A stretch of 64,000 nt of DNA from Bodo saltans (lineage: Eukaryota; Euglenozoa; Kinetoplastea; Eubodonida; Bodonidae): positions 12,521 through 76,520 of the forward strand of contig CYKH01000493.1 in the NCBI GenBank assembly GCA_001460835.1, in the 5' to 3' direction. Shown in pieces: positions 29,706-40,728 of this stretch (positions are counted from its first letter, which is position 1; each line of letters starts with the position of its first letter). The notes below the pieces were generated by a model. It did not search any database. It was given only the letters and a program-made list of their open reading frames with translations, and was not told the DNA's origin. The position numbers and the translations under genes were made by a program.

Positions 29706-30977
29706 ATGTCCGACAGCATTTTCTGCGACACGATCAAGTACAGCGACACCGGTGCCCTTCACGTTGGTACCTTCGATGCGGCCGCTGATATCGTAGCGGC
29801 ATACCAGACGCCACTTTACGTCTACAGTCTGGACAATATTCTTGCAGCACACGCTCGTATCCGTGACGCGTACGCTGCTCATCATAGCAACGTCTCCATC
29901 CACTTCTCGCTGAAAGCGAATGCCAATTTCACGATCGTCAAAGCCCTTGTCCAGGCGGGGTGCGGGTTGGATTGCGTCTCTGCAGGTGAAGTGTTCAAAG
30001 CCCTCCTTTGCGGCTGCCCCGCAGATCACATTGTGTTTGCTGGCGTTGGAAAGTCGCAAGAGGAGCTGGAGTACGCCGTGAGCCGCGGTATTGGGTGGTT
30101 CAATGTCGAGAATGAGCTGGAGCTTTCGTACTTGAACGATTTGGCTGCTCAGCACACTGATACCAAAGTGAAAATTGCGCTGCGACTGAACCCCGACGTC
30201 CAAGCGAACACTCACCCCAGCATTGCCACCGGCCACGGCGGAGCAAAATTCGGGCTGCCAATCGACGTCGTTCAACGCATTCTTGGTGCCACGGAGAAGT
30301 ACCCTCACCTCCACTTTGAAGGCCTCCACGTGCACATTGGAAGCCAGCTAGGTGACACCTCTCCCACACAACGTGCAGTGGCGGTGGCTCTCGACATTGT
30401 GCGGCCGTTTCCCTTCGTGAAGTGCCTTAACATTGGTGGGGGAATGCCCGTGTCCTATGACAACACCGTCAAGCCGGATCCGAATTCCTTTGCAGCAGCC
30501 GTCTGCCCCCTGCTGCAGAACTACCACGTGATGTTGGAGCCTGGTCGTTCCATTGTTGCCAGCTCAGGTATTCTTGTCTGCAAGGTGCTCTATCGGAAAG
30601 ACCAAGCAGGCCAAAAGATTATTGTAGTGGACGCGTCTATGACAGACATCATGAGGCCGGCGTTATATTCCGCGTATCATGCTGTCGTCCCGCTGCAACG
30701 TGCACTCCCTGACGAGGCAACTGAGGTGTTCAGCGTTGTGGGACCTGTGTGCGAGACAACCGACGTATTGGCTAAAAACGTCACCCTGCCTGAGAGGTGC
30801 GGACACCCTGGTCAGCTCCTGGCGCTCATGACGACAGGTGCGTACGGTTTCGTGATGGCGAATAACTACAACGCTCGTCCCCTAGTGCCCCAGGTTGTTG
30901 TGCACAATGGTCAACTGCGCCTGTCGACGAAGAGGCAAACCTTCGAAGACCTCATTCGTGATGAGCTCGACCAGTAG
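29706..30977 (+). CDS. lysA: meso-Diaminopimelate decarboxylase (LysA family)
   Basis: This PLP-dependent fold III decarboxylase makes L-lysine from meso-diaminopimelate. The 423-residue protein has the PLP lysine at residue 70 (HFSLKANAN), HVHIGSQLGD, the phosphate-binding GGGMPVSYDN, LEPGRSIVASSG, the inter-subunit cysteine motif VVGPVCETTDVLA and GAYGFVMANNYNARP. The VGPxCExxD and GAYGFxMxxNYNxRP signatures separate it from ornithine and arginine decarboxylases, which belong to the same superfamily. No transit peptide is seen, so a cytosolic location is likely. No other lysine-pathway gene lies nearby, and the base composition is like its neighbours. The bacterial-type family suggests old acquisition; this is inference. 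Confidence 0.9.
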   Translation: MSDSIFCDTIKYSDTGALHVGTFDAAADIVAAYQTPLYVYSLDNILAAHARIRDAYAAHHSNVSIHFSLKANANFTIVKALVQAGCGLDCVSAGEVFKALLCGCPADHIVFAGVGKSQEELEYAVSRGIGWFNVENELELSYLNDLAAQHTDTKVKIALRLNPDVQANTHPSIATGHGGAKFGLPIDVVQRILGATEKYPHLHFEGLHVHIGSQLGDTSPTQRAVAVALDIVRPFPFVKCLNIGGGMPVSYDNTVKPDPNSFAAAVCPLLQNYHVMLEPGRSIVASSGILVCKVLYRKDQAGQKIIVVDASMTDIMRPALYSAYHAVVPLQRALPDEATEVFSVVGPVCETTDVLAKNVTLPERCGHPGQLLALMTTGAYGFVMANNYNARPLVPQVVVHNGQLRLSTKRQTFEDLIRDELDQ

Positions 30978-31189
30978 TGGGCCTCACTATCTCGTTGCCG
31001 CTTCGCTCCTATCCCGTGTGTGATCCTTGACATTCGTTTCAGATGCTATTGTACTTGTTGATGTTACATTCTGTTACTCGCGTTTTATTTGACACTTAGC
31101 ACACAACACAGGGTTGAGGTGAGACGCTTAGCGTCAGTGACCGTCATCGATGCACCCCCTTTCCACGTCTTGAACTTACGTCATCGTCA

Positions 31190-32194
31190 ATGAACTGTTT
31201 GCTGTGCGCTGAGTGCCACGGTGGCGGAACTTCAGAGCACCACCTCTGCGTGACGGTACCTTGCGGGCATTTCCTACACGAGCATTGCTTCGCTTACTTG
31301 AAGAAGCTATCTAAATTACTACACAGCGAACAACAGATACGACCTCACGAACCCCTACATTCCAGCGCACCACACTGCCCAGAATGTAACAAAGTGGTGC
31401 TTTACAATGTGAAAATATTTGTGGACACTCCCGCGACTGCGGTTGATTTGCAAAGCCGAGTGGCGCACCTGCAACGCAAGCTGCTGATGCGGATGGCCGA
31501 GACGTCTCACAACAAGAGAGAAGTCATCAGTGCCCAAGCCAGCTGTGCGTCGAGGTACCAGGAGATCAACGGACTACGGGGGTCTCTTGAGACCCTACAG
31601 GCGACGTTAGCGAGCCTTGATCAGATGCAGCCACAGGGACCAAAACCAACTGCATTGCATGATGAGAATGCAGCCATTGCAAAGATGACGCAACGCGAGC
31701 TCGCGTGGTTGGTGAGAGACTTGCACATGAGAATGACCTCGGAGAAAACAAAGCTTGACGCTGCGCAAAAGCTCCTTACAACGAAGAAGAACCGATATGC
31801 CTCCTTAAAGTCGCAATACGATGCTCAACGTGTTACCACTGCAAAGGCACGAAGCGCTCGCCGAGCTGCAACGATCCATCTTGATCCGGTGGTGGAACGG
31901 CCTGTCGCCGCGCCAGCAGCTGCTGCTTCCCGTGAGGCAGTGGTCGCACCAATAGACGTCGTCGATGTCGACGCAGAGGACTCCGATGACGACAGTGATG
32001 TAGAAGTCGTAGCCGTAGTGCCACGTGCGAGGGTGCTGCAGGCATCTAACGACGCATTCTGCCCCATGCGTCCAGTTCCGGGAAGAGTCCTGCCTAGCTA
32101 CGACGTGGGCAGTGGGAGATCCCTCATGGACTTCCCTCGTGCTGCCGACGCTACGTTCCAGGGGCTGATCACTCAATACCAACGACGTACATGA
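31190..32194 (+). CDS. RING finger coiled-coil protein, TRAIP-like
   Basis: Probable E3 ubiquitin ligase of 334 residues. The N-terminal RING-H2 has C3-C6, C25-H27-H30-C33 (CGHFLHEHC) and C63-C66 (CPECNK), with a long insertion between the second and third pairs. A coiled coil follows (about 84-215; VDLQSRVAHLQRKLLMRMAE and KTKLDAAQKLLTTKKNRYAS). The order RING, short linker and coiled coil resembles TRAIP, a replisome-associated ligase, but the match is by architecture only. Residues 255-275 alternate short hydrophobic and acidic runs (IDVVDVDAEDSDDD, DVEVVAVV), typical of SUMO-interacting motifs, so a SUMO-targeted ligase is a possible alternative. Confidence 0.7.
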   Translation: MNCLLCAECHGGGTSEHHLCVTVPCGHFLHEHCFAYLKKLSKLLHSEQQIRPHEPLHSSAPHCPECNKVVLYNVKIFVDTPATAVDLQSRVAHLQRKLLMRMAETSHNKREVISAQASCASRYQEINGLRGSLETLQATLASLDQMQPQGPKPTALHDENAAIAKMTQRELAWLVRDLHMRMTSEKTKLDAAQKLLTTKKNRYASLKSQYDAQRVTTAKARSARRAATIHLDPVVERPVAAPAAAASREAVVAPIDVVDVDAEDSDDDSDVEVVAVVPRARVLQASNDAFCPMRPVPGRVLPSYDVGSGRSLMDFPRAADATFQGLITQYQRRT

Positions 32195-32353
32195 TCTCAG
32201 TGTGCGTGTGCTTTAGTAGTCCTGTGTTCACTATGCTTGATGATATTCTAGCTCTCCACCAGGAGTCGAATTCACAAATCATTTTGTTGCTCTCTTTGTC
32301 AACACATCAACCCTCTCTACACTGTAGCTCGATTATTAGAATTTAGTGGTGAT

Positions 32354-35300
32354 ATGAACTTTACGCTTCCCACTCTCATCGCTGAGAGGAGGGACCGCAG
32401 TCGATTCGTTGAGGCGGTCAAAGCTTCGCCATCTGCTCCTCAGCCTGCAGCACCACTAGGAAACTCAGAGGAAACGCAAGACGCTGCTGCAGATGAGCAT
32501 ACAAAGACAAGCGACAACACATACTGCGAGTTGGCAGAGCAGCTAAGGAGGTTGGAGTGTGAAGAGGCTGTGTATTTCACTCAGAAGTTGTTGATTCGAT
32601 GCGTAGCGGTAGAGGAAGACGCCAGAGAGGCCATTGTCAATGAATGGGACGCTGTGATCCAGCCGGAGCTGATGGACGCGTACGTTGCTCTGTGCGCCCG
32701 CAGCAGACGACATGTGACCCAAATCGAAACGACTGTTCGCGAGAAGATTGGTGCGTCTGCCCATCATCTGCTGAGACTTCTGCACGACCAGCGGCATATA
32801 GAACACGAGGAACAAAAGGAGCGCAGTACCTTAGCATTCACGGCAATGGCTGCGATGGTAGCAGACCACATTGAATGCCCTTGGAGGTCTATCGCGCCTC
32901 GCCCACCGTCAGAAGGAGTGACGAAGTCAGATGAGGTTCATGCGCAAACTAACGTGGATGCCGATGGAACGTGGCCCATCGTGGAGCCGACAGATCCACT
33001 CCTAGCTGTGCGGCTTCTCTCACCAGAAATGTTAGAGTTGATGCCCAAAGATGCGGTTCTCCAGCGTTCAAAATGTGCTCATGATGTCGCACGTGATGCG
33101 ACCCGCAACATGATTCATGACACGAATACGCGTGCGTACATTGTCGCGTCGCACTACACCAGAGAGCGTGCGGAGCTGTCCTACGACGACGAGGTGAAGG
33201 AGGAGAATTTTACGACGCCCTGCAGCCCCAGCTGCCTTCCAGGCATTGTGCTCCCGTGGTCGTTTGTAGAGGATGAGCGCAATCAGCGGTTATGGACGAG
33301 TCAGGAGTGGGAGAGAGAAACTGCTGTCCTAGATGGACTCCTTCAACTATTTCAGAAGGTCTGTCCTAGATGGACTCCTTCAACTATTTCAGAAGGTCCT
33401 GCACACGGAGCACACCGCCCGTTCAGCACTTCGGTCGTTGTACTTTTGGGCCGATGAACGGCGTTTGCGGGCCACGTTGCTGCTGCAGCGTGCGTGGAGG
33501 TACTTTGCTCTTCAATCCGCTGGTACAAGGCGGCGGGAAGCGATCCGGAAGTGCCTCCCATCGGCACTCAACCAACGCCTCAAGGATGAGACGGTGTCGG
33601 TATTGAAGGGCCACATGGAAGGCGTCGATGACGCGACCCTGCGTGATGTGTGGGCCGAGGACTATGCCACCGGGGAGATGGGTTTGTACTATCCGTACCG
33701 CCTGCAGGTGCTTGAGGTGACAGCGGAGCGACATCACCGTCGACTGTACCGACAGTTCGTGCAATCCCTTGCGCACGCTGTGCATGCCTTCGTTCGTCAT
33801 TCACACACAGATGTCGCTGCAGACTTACGTCGAATGTTCTTTTACGATGAAGTCGGAGGCCGCGACGAGATCTTACGGGAGCAGCATCGCAACTTCAAGG
33901 CAATCTGTGCCCTAGAAGAGAACTTATCTCGAGTTCTCCGTGGAGTTCCAGAGGACGCCCCTCGATCACTTCCTCGCGTCCTGGACCAGATTGAAGCCCC
34001 ACCAGTTGGATGGGAGGCGATTTATGAAGATGATCGACGTGCAGAGTGGCGACGCGTAGCACTGTGCGCCAACGGGTGGCGCCATTTCCGTTTGGAGCAG
34101 CACAAGCTGGTGTTTGATATGGAGGAGAACGACGCCTACATTGCACTAGTGTCGCAACGAGGCGGGTCGGCTGGCACATCCGCACGCCCTCCTTCCGTTT
34201 GGAGCAGCACAAGCTGGTGTTTGATATGGAGGAGAACGACGCCTACATTGCACTAGTGTCGCAACGAGGCGGGTCGGCTGGCACATCCGCACGCCCTCCC
34301 TCTAGCGAGAGAATTCCTAGTGCAGGATACCGCCGCGTGCCAAGCGCCGGGTACTCGCAGGGGCGAGTTGTGAGCAGCGGTGGCGCTGAGCGCATTGGAA
34401 GTGCTGCGTATCGCCGCTTAGGGAGCGCGTCAATCAACGGACCGCGACGCGGCAGTAGTGCCGACACCAGCAGAGTGCGAATTCCGCCACCAACGAACGC
34501 ACAGCGCGGCGTGCCTCGATTCTGGGAGGGGTATCAAAAAGTGATTTACGCAAAACAGCGCATTGCTCTCCTCGAAGCCCTGCAACGTGAAAGCATCGAA
34601 GAGCGCTACGAGCGGCATGTACACTACGCCTCGATTGCAATGACGTTGTTGGTCCACCACCCCAACCAATGGCGTGCAGACGTGCCTCGCACGTTTGCAT
34701 CTGAAGTAAACGCCTTGGTGCAGAGGGAGGTATCCGATCGCGCGCTTCTGGTGGAGGATGTGGACACTGCTGCACACCATTTCTTGGAGACTGCCACATC
34801 ACTTGCCACGAGTGCATACTTGAGCCGCATTGTACCGCCCAGAGAGGCCGTGGCAGATGAACAAGAGGCACGACGCTCCCTTGAGTCGCAAGAGGCGACT
34901 CATCGAAATGAAGTGACCGCAATCATCAAATCATTCGAGCGCACTTTCGCCGCAGCAACAGAGCATCTTCGGAAGATTGGCATCATTCCGCGTCCTGCCT
35001 CGTCAAGGGCCCACGCGAGACTCACGTCTGCTCTCCAACGGGACGACTTGGAGCACCACCGAGTCAACTTTGCCACCGCTGGGCGCGTTGCGACGGTCAT
35101 TCAGCGGTGGTGGCGCCACGTCTCTAGCAAACGGTTGCACGTGATTGACGCAGCGTTGGTTGTGATAGACCNNNNNNNNNNNNNNNNNNNNNNNNNNNNN
35201 NNNNNNNNNNNNNNNNNNNNNNNNNNNNNNNNNNNNNNNNNNNNNNNNNNNNNNNNNNNNNNNNNNNNNNNNNNNNNNNNNNNNNNNNNNNNNNNNNNNN

Positions 35301-36505
35301 NNNNNNNNNNNNNNNNNNNNNNNNNNNNNNNNNNNNNNNNNNNNNNNNNNNNNNNNNNNNNNNNNNNNNNNNNNNNNNNNNNNNNNNNNNNNNNNNNNNN
35401 NNNNNNNNNNNNNNNNNNNNNNNNNNNNNNNNNNNNNNNNNNNNNNNNNNNNNNNNNNNNNNNNNNNNNNNAAGCGATCCAACGCAGTCATCTGGAGTCC
35501 GCCTTCGCCTCTATTCTCATGACCGCATTGATTCAGCCGAAGTTAGCGCGGGTGGAGGAGCGCATGGAGCCTGCCAACCGTCTTCGCATTGAAAGAGAAG
35601 CACTTCACTCGTTTGTGTCCCTGTTCTTCTGCCCACCAGCAGAAAGCATCCGTGTCCAGGCGGTCTTAGACAAGGAAACACTCACTCGTGAAGCTCTGCT
35701 CCGTGAGGAGCGTGTTGCGTGGCATGAAATTGCTGCTCGAACGTCGATGCTCGGCGACATCATCCGTGCGTGCCACCGATCTACTTCTTCCAAACCTCTC
35801 GCAACACCTGACATTGAGCCCATGAGTGCTCGTGCATTTGTCCTCAAAGCCAAAAAGCAAAGTGATGCTCAGATCACCCGTCGATCCACCGTTGGCGCTC
35901 CCGTTGTACGTGAGACCACCACACCAACGGCTCGCCTCCTATGGAAAGAAGACGTCAACCGCACGGCAGTGGAACAGGAGTACGTGGCACTCACTAGAAG
36001 CGCCTTTGCTGACTATTTCATTGACTTACGGCGTTACGAAGAGCAGCAGACGTACGATACGTGGCGATCACTTCTGTTGACCTCGGCCACAGTCTTCGAC
36101 GACTCTCGAACACATTGCGCTGAGTTCCGCATCTTCGATGCATATCGTATTGGCTTAGAACAACGAACTGCTCGTGCACTCATGGAACAAGCCGCAGTGG
36201 ATAGTGTGGCTGCCGTGCTTGACCAAGCCCATACGGACTTTGTGCGGGTCATGTGGAGGGAGGAGCAGCGTCGATGGCGCCACTATCACGCATCGATGGC
36301 TCTCTCCACGGTACACTTTGTGGCGGAATCTTTGGAGATTCGTCTAGCGCACAGTGCGTCCAAGCTCAATGAGCTACTTGCCTTGGAGGACCATGCCCGA
36401 CAGATCATACAAACTGCAGAAGAATTCCGCAGAGATTCAGACGAGTTGACGGGTGCATCGTACGCCGTGGTGAAGGCTGCCATTTGGCGTTCCTACTATC
36501 ATTAG
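32354..36505 (+). CDS. Large helical protein with IQ-like motifs, broken by two duplications and a gap
   Basis: One gene of well over 1,200 residues. The first frame runs from MNFTLPTLIAERRDRSRFVE; a 37-bp duplication at 33324-33397 shifts it, and a 107-bp duplication at 34086-34299 shifts it back (37+107=144, a multiple of three). A 300-N gap lies at 35172-35471. Collapsing each duplication gives a continuous protein in one frame. It is almost entirely charged helix, with IQ-like sites (LRATLLLQRAWRYFALQ and ATVIQRWWRHVSSKRLH) and a Ser/Arg-rich linker with a repeated AGYRR/GSAAYRR pattern. A splice tract ending CTGTAG lies just upstream (about 32313-32327). The family was not recognised; a cytoskeletal or flagellar protein is inferred. 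Confidence 0.6.
33324..33397 (+). repeat. 37-bp direct tandem duplication (2 copies)
   Basis: Copy 1 is 33324-33360 and copy 2 is 33361-33397, identical, within the large IQ-like gene. Confidence 0.9.
34086..34299 (+). repeat. 107-bp direct tandem duplication (2 copies)
   Basis: Copy 1 is 34086-34192 and copy 2 is 34193-34299, apparently identical. It restores the frame lost at the 37-bp duplication upstream. Confidence 0.9.
35172..35471. other. Assembly gap of 300 Ns
   Basis: Exactly 300 N bases inside the large IQ-like gene. Reading is open in the same frame on both sides, so coding sequence is missing here; the true gap size is unknown. Confidence 0.99.
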
Positions 36506-36722
36506 TGTAGTGTGTGTGCTGTTCTGTGCTCAGGTGTATATGTTCATTACCCCAATATGTGTTGACCGCTTCACTTTTTTGAATGAATGGCTTGATCTGA
36601 TGCACACCGAATCACACGGGGCTTCACAGCGAAGCGATACAATGACTTGTTGTCCCATTTGACACAATTCACACGTGAAGATTTCTATAACACACAAATC
36701 CATATTACTTGAGTCGCCCTTC

Positions 36723-38468
36723 ATGTCAGCTGCCACAGTGCTTGACGTCCTTCAGTGCCTCCATGGCATCACTCAAAGTTCTAACCCCTACAAGACAGCT
36801 GTGACGGCTGGGCTTAGCGGTAGTATTAAGCCCAACATGCTGCGTAGCGTCTACTGGAAGGTGTACTTGGGGATCTTACCGACACCGAGGACAAAGCCTG
36901 CCAGCAGCCAAGCCCTTCTAGAAGAGTGGGAGGAGACGATGCATGAGAAAAGGAAGGCACTGTCCCAACAACAGGCCAGTAAGAATACTCCCAACACTGC
37001 CCCACAACAGGAGAAGAAGAAGAAAAGCAGATTCGGAGACAGCGATGAGGACGAGGATGAAGAGGCGAAGGTTGACAACCCATTATCGAACGACTTATCG
37101 AGTGCGTACAACAAAGACTTCCAGCGACAGAAGTTGGAGAAAACAATCGCCAAGGATATGGAGAGGCTGTGGTCTGATGATCCTTTCTTCGAGTCCGATG
37201 AAGTCAAGGCGAACATGACCAAGGTGCTGATGGACTTTTGTGACGAAGACACCGATGACGAATCTCACATCGCCGGGTACCGGCAAGGGATGCATGAGAT
37301 CCTATCGCTTATCTTCTACGTCGTGCACAAAGATGCGGAGTTTGTCCATCAGCTAAAGCCCCGGATGACCGAGTTGGACGATGCCCAGGAGGACGACTTC
37401 TCTATCCTTCAAGCAGTGTGCTCCCCCTCAGCAGTGACCCAAGACGCGCAGCTTATCTTCTCCCGACTGATGTCAACGAGGAGGGGGTTGGGGCTCGTGC
37501 ACTGGTACCATGGGTCGATCTCCTCCCCGAAGGTGTCCGCATCTCCGACCGGCACGATCCAAGTGTTCGCATCGGATACGAGCGACAACGCTGTGGTGGA
37601 CGTCGCCAACGCCGTGCAAACGTCGATGATTAAGGCGATGGATGAACCATTGTGGAAGAAGCTCAATCAAGAGCTTGATGTTCAAGCAACCTCGTATTTG
37701 CTGAGATGGTTGCGGCTCCTATTTGTGCGTGAGTTTTCCTTTTCACAAGCATCTGTCCTGTGGGACGCCATCTTGGCGGAGTTTAGCTGGAGAGTCTGCG
37801 AGGAGGACGAGGAGAACACCTACAACATTGCAGACAGCATTGTGCCACACATTGCCGTGAGTATGCTTCTGTTCATCTCAAATGATTTGCTGGAGGCGGA
37901 CTATTCCTACGCACTTCGCAGATTAATGAGGTACCCGCCTGTAGAAGATGTGCGACCGTTGTTGGCGAAGAGTGTGGAAAGGAGGCATCGTGGCTCAAGG
38001 ATAGCGCTGATTGCTGGGATCATGCCTCAGCTGCAACAACCAAGTGCTGCGACCATCACCACACCACTCCAGGCACCGATGCCAACAAGTTCGACTGTAG
38101 CACCAAGCCAGCAATCAGTAGGTTTCGGTACACTCCCACCACCAGGCACAGTTCCCCCACAACAACGATCCACAGTGGCAGCCTCACCCTCCACCGCAGC
38201 GCCACCGTCTCTTGCATCCACGTACGGGACCACAGCCGCTGCACGAAAGGTTGAAGTTGAGTCCGTCACGTCGCTGCGAGATAAGCAGCTTCGCCAAGGA
38301 ATGGTCCTGGCATCTATCATTCGTAGAATGGAGGGAAAGTGGTTTCCTGATACCTCACAAGGCCCGTTGACCGACGAGGAGATCGCCAAGAGCGACGAGG
38401 ACTACATTGTAGCGATTGCTGAGCTCAAGAAGGTGCGTGATGTTCTGCTGAACAGCGTCTCGGAGTAA
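36723..38468 (+). CDS. TBC-domain RabGAP, TBC1D5-like
   Basis: TBC proteins switch off Rab GTPases in membrane traffic. The 581-residue protein has the entry helix RSVYWKVYLGILPTP, the arginine finger IAKDMERLW (IxxDxxR) and the glutamine finger in GYRQGMHEILSLIFYVVH (YxQG), so both catalytic residues are present. YRQGMHEIL is typical of the TBC1D5 branch, which acts with retromer and autophagy. The domain is completed by QATSYLLRWLRLLFVREF and SVLWDAILAEF. Inserts include an acidic/Lys loop near residues 90-125. The C-terminal third is Pro/Ser/Thr/Gln-rich and disordered, then SLRDKQLRQGMVLASIIRRM. The frame is open upstream to 36675, but the first ATG is at 36723. Confidence 0.85.
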   Translation: MSAATVLDVLQCLHGITQSSNPYKTAVTAGLSGSIKPNMLRSVYWKVYLGILPTPRTKPASSQALLEEWEETMHEKRKALSQQQASKNTPNTAPQQEKKKKSRFGDSDEDEDEEAKVDNPLSNDLSSAYNKDFQRQKLEKTIAKDMERLWSDDPFFESDEVKANMTKVLMDFCDEDTDDESHIAGYRQGMHEILSLIFYVVHKDAEFVHQLKPRMTELDDAQEDDFSILQAVCSPSAVTQDAQLIFSRLMSTRRGLGLVHWYHGSISSPKVSASPTGTIQVFASDTSDNAVVDVANAVQTSMIKAMDEPLWKKLNQELDVQATSYLLRWLRLLFVREFSFSQASVLWDAILAEFSWRVCEEDEENTYNIADSIVPHIAVSMLLFISNDLLEADYSYALRRLMRYPPVEDVRPLLAKSVERRHRGSRIALIAGIMPQLQQPSAATITTPLQAPMPTSSTVAPSQQSVGFGTLPPPGTVPPQQRSTVAASPSTAAPPSLASTYGTTAAARKVEVESVTSLRDKQLRQGMVLASIIRRMEGKWFPDTSQGPLTDEEIAKSDEDYIVAIAELKKVRDVLLNSVSE

Positions 38469-38640
38469 CGACGTTGCGTTGAAACTTCCGAGACGTGAAA
38501 GTTGTCGTGTCGTGTGAGCGCGTGTGAATGGTCAGTGTGTGATACAGTTGACCGGTTGACTTCATTTCTGTGAAAGCGTTGCACTTTTTAAGGTAGCTAC
38601 CCACATTGTTCGTCATCAACCCCGTTGTTAAAGTCACCAC

Positions 38641-38665
38641 TTTGTTTTTCCATTTCCTTTTCAAG
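38641..38665 (+). promoter_or_regulatory. Probable trans-splice acceptor
   Basis: The T-rich tract TTTGTTTTTCCATTTCCTTT ends in TCAAG, with AG at 38664-38665, nine bases before the ATG at 38674. This is one of the clearest acceptors in the window. Confidence 0.7.
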
Positions 38666-38673
38666 AGGGGGGC

Positions 38674-40728
38674 ATGAACGATAACCTGCCTGCTAAGTAC
38701 GCAAAGACGGTCCAACTTCTCCAAAAGAAGAAAGATGAGCTTGAGCAAGTGTTTGAAGAGGCCCGTGCGCTGGAAACAGAGAATACCAATCTGCTCTCCC
38801 AGAACAGAGAGCTTAAGAGCCGAAACATTGAATTGGAGAGTGCCACACGTTCCATGAGCTATGAATTCGCAACGTTGGAGGCCCAAGTAAAAAAGCAGCA
38901 AGCAAAGCTTCAGCACTACATTGACCTTGACGCCACAGGGCACGGCAGCAACCGTCCAAGAGCACAAGACGCAGCTAAAATTTCAGCTTTGTCCAACGAC
39001 GTTGCGGAGTTGCAAAAGAAGAATTTTCACTATGAAGAGGTGCTGCGGAAGGCGGATGAGCTACAAGGTCGTCTCCAATCGCAAGTGGAAGCTGCAACGG
39101 ACGAGCTGCGTGAGTTGAGGGGCAAAGCAGCAGATGCCACCGCTCTGAACAAATCGCTGGAGGACAAATTACACAAAGCCGAACAGCGCAGTCGTGAGGC
39201 TACGGTCAAACTCGACGAGGCCACGCACCAACGAGCCGAGTACCTGCGCTCCACCAACGCGCTAGAGAGAGTGGAGATGGAAGCATTGGACGGCCTGCGG
39301 CAGGAAATTATGGTGCTAACTGAGGAAAACGGCCGACTCATGGATCAGCTTGAGGGTGAGCGTGGCCACCTTGCGGAGCTGCGCAGCGAAGCAGAACGGT
39401 TCGATGACCTCGTGAAGAAGCAGCGGTACCTTTCTGAAGGGCAACTAAAGATCGCACGTGATGAAGTCACTGCGCTGAATGTTCAAAATGAATCGTTGCT
39501 TGGAGAGGTAAAGAGGCTGATGGCGGACCGTGAACAAATGCGAAAGAAATTGCAACAGCCCCCTGCGACACCGCACGTGGATGTGAACGCCACACTTAAC
39601 GCTAGCGCTATCGTTCCTGTTGCATCGCCAACACCTAAGCGTGTGACGGTGGTGGAGCCACTTCGCGTTGAGACACGATCGATCGGCACGATGACAGTGG
39701 AAGTGTTCCATGCCCCAATGCCCTCCCTCGAAGCGACGACGCCTGTACGCGTGATCACCGGCAGCCCCACACCCCAGAAGCAACCTGGAACAGACGCATT
39801 GGTGGCGGAGCTACGCACTTCTCTAGAGTCCCAACGGAGTGCAACGCATCGACTTGAAGCTGCCGTGGAGCATCTGGAGGTGACCAACGATGGGCTTCAA
39901 CTTGAGAACGACGGACTTCGTGGACTGCTGCGTGAGAAGGAATCGTCTGTACACTTGCTTGAAGAAAAGAACCGACTTCTCTCCACGGAGCTCAACAAAG
40001 CCCATCAACAAGTGTCGCAAGGATCCGCGACTCCACTAGAGCGCCTCCTTCATCGCTCCCCCTCACAAGGCCAGGCCTACCACTCCCTTCTCTCGGAATT
40101 GGAGGACGTAGATCGGGCAGTGGCAAAAACATTAGTTCTCGGCACTCGAGCCTTCCGCACCGCGGAGTCACTTGAGCACGCACTGCTGGACACCATGGAC
40201 ACTCCCACATCTTCTAGTGACACAGACGACATCCTCCACACGTACCGCAATCGCAGCCAGAGGGGCAACGCGAAAGAAGAGTCGCTTGCCGTTCCTGTTG
40301 TCCCTTGTGACAAGTTCCGTGAGCCCATCGTGAATCATATTATGGAGCAAGTCGGAGGTCTTCGCCACATCGTCAAGCGGCTGTGGTCCGTTGTGAAGGC
40401 ACAGTCCAACCGAGCACACACCGCAAAGCGAAGCGCCACTCCTCAGCACACAGTGCACACGACCTACACGCACGAAGTTACTGCGCAGCATTCGAGTGCC
40501 GCACCGCCGCACCGTGGTGATCATGATGGGCGTCCCATATTCGACCTGGATGCGTGGCTGGTGGATCGCAGGAATGGCACAGGGGGGAAGCCTCCCGGCA
40601 CACAGTCGCCTCCACGCAGCACAAGAGACCCGTCCTACGATAGTGACTACACCGCTGGGGAAACACTGACAGATGCTGTGGAGGGCCTTCGAAGAGCTGC
40701 TTCGTCAAGGCAGCGACGAAGGCTGTAG
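38674..40728 (+). CDS. Long coiled-coil protein
   Basis: This 684-residue protein was not assigned to a family. Residues about 5-300 are an almost unbroken coiled coil (VQLLQKKKDELEQVFEEARA, ENTNLLSQNRELKSRNIELE). A Pro/Thr-rich linker follows, with RSIGTMTVEV and ITGSPTPQKQ. A second coiled coil lies at about 375-450 (HRLEAAVEHLEVTNDGLQLE). The C-terminal 230 residues are Ser/Thr/His/Arg-rich and probably disordered, ending in RRAASSRQRRRL. GTMT resembles the core of dynein light-chain LC8 binding sites, a weak match. A flagellar, basal-body or cytoskeletal role is inferred from type only. Confidence 0.7.
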   Translation: MNDNLPAKYAKTVQLLQKKKDELEQVFEEARALETENTNLLSQNRELKSRNIELESATRSMSYEFATLEAQVKKQQAKLQHYIDLDATGHGSNRPRAQDAAKISALSNDVAELQKKNFHYEEVLRKADELQGRLQSQVEAATDELRELRGKAADATALNKSLEDKLHKAEQRSREATVKLDEATHQRAEYLRSTNALERVEMEALDGLRQEIMVLTEENGRLMDQLEGERGHLAELRSEAERFDDLVKKQRYLSEGQLKIARDEVTALNVQNESLLGEVKRLMADREQMRKKLQQPPATPHVDVNATLNASAIVPVASPTPKRVTVVEPLRVETRSIGTMTVEVFHAPMPSLEATTPVRVITGSPTPQKQPGTDALVAELRTSLESQRSATHRLEAAVEHLEVTNDGLQLENDGLRGLLREKESSVHLLEEKNRLLSTELNKAHQQVSQGSATPLERLLHRSPSQGQAYHSLLSELEDVDRAVAKTLVLGTRAFRTAESLEHALLDTMDTPTSSSDTDDILHTYRNRSQRGNAKEESLAVPVVPCDKFREPIVNHIMEQVGGLRHIVKRLWSVVKAQSNRAHTAKRSATPQHTVHTTYTHEVTAQHSSAAPPHRGDHDGRPIFDLDAWLVDRRNGTGGKPPGTQSPPRSTRDPSYDSDYTAGETLTDAVEGLRRAASSRQRRRL

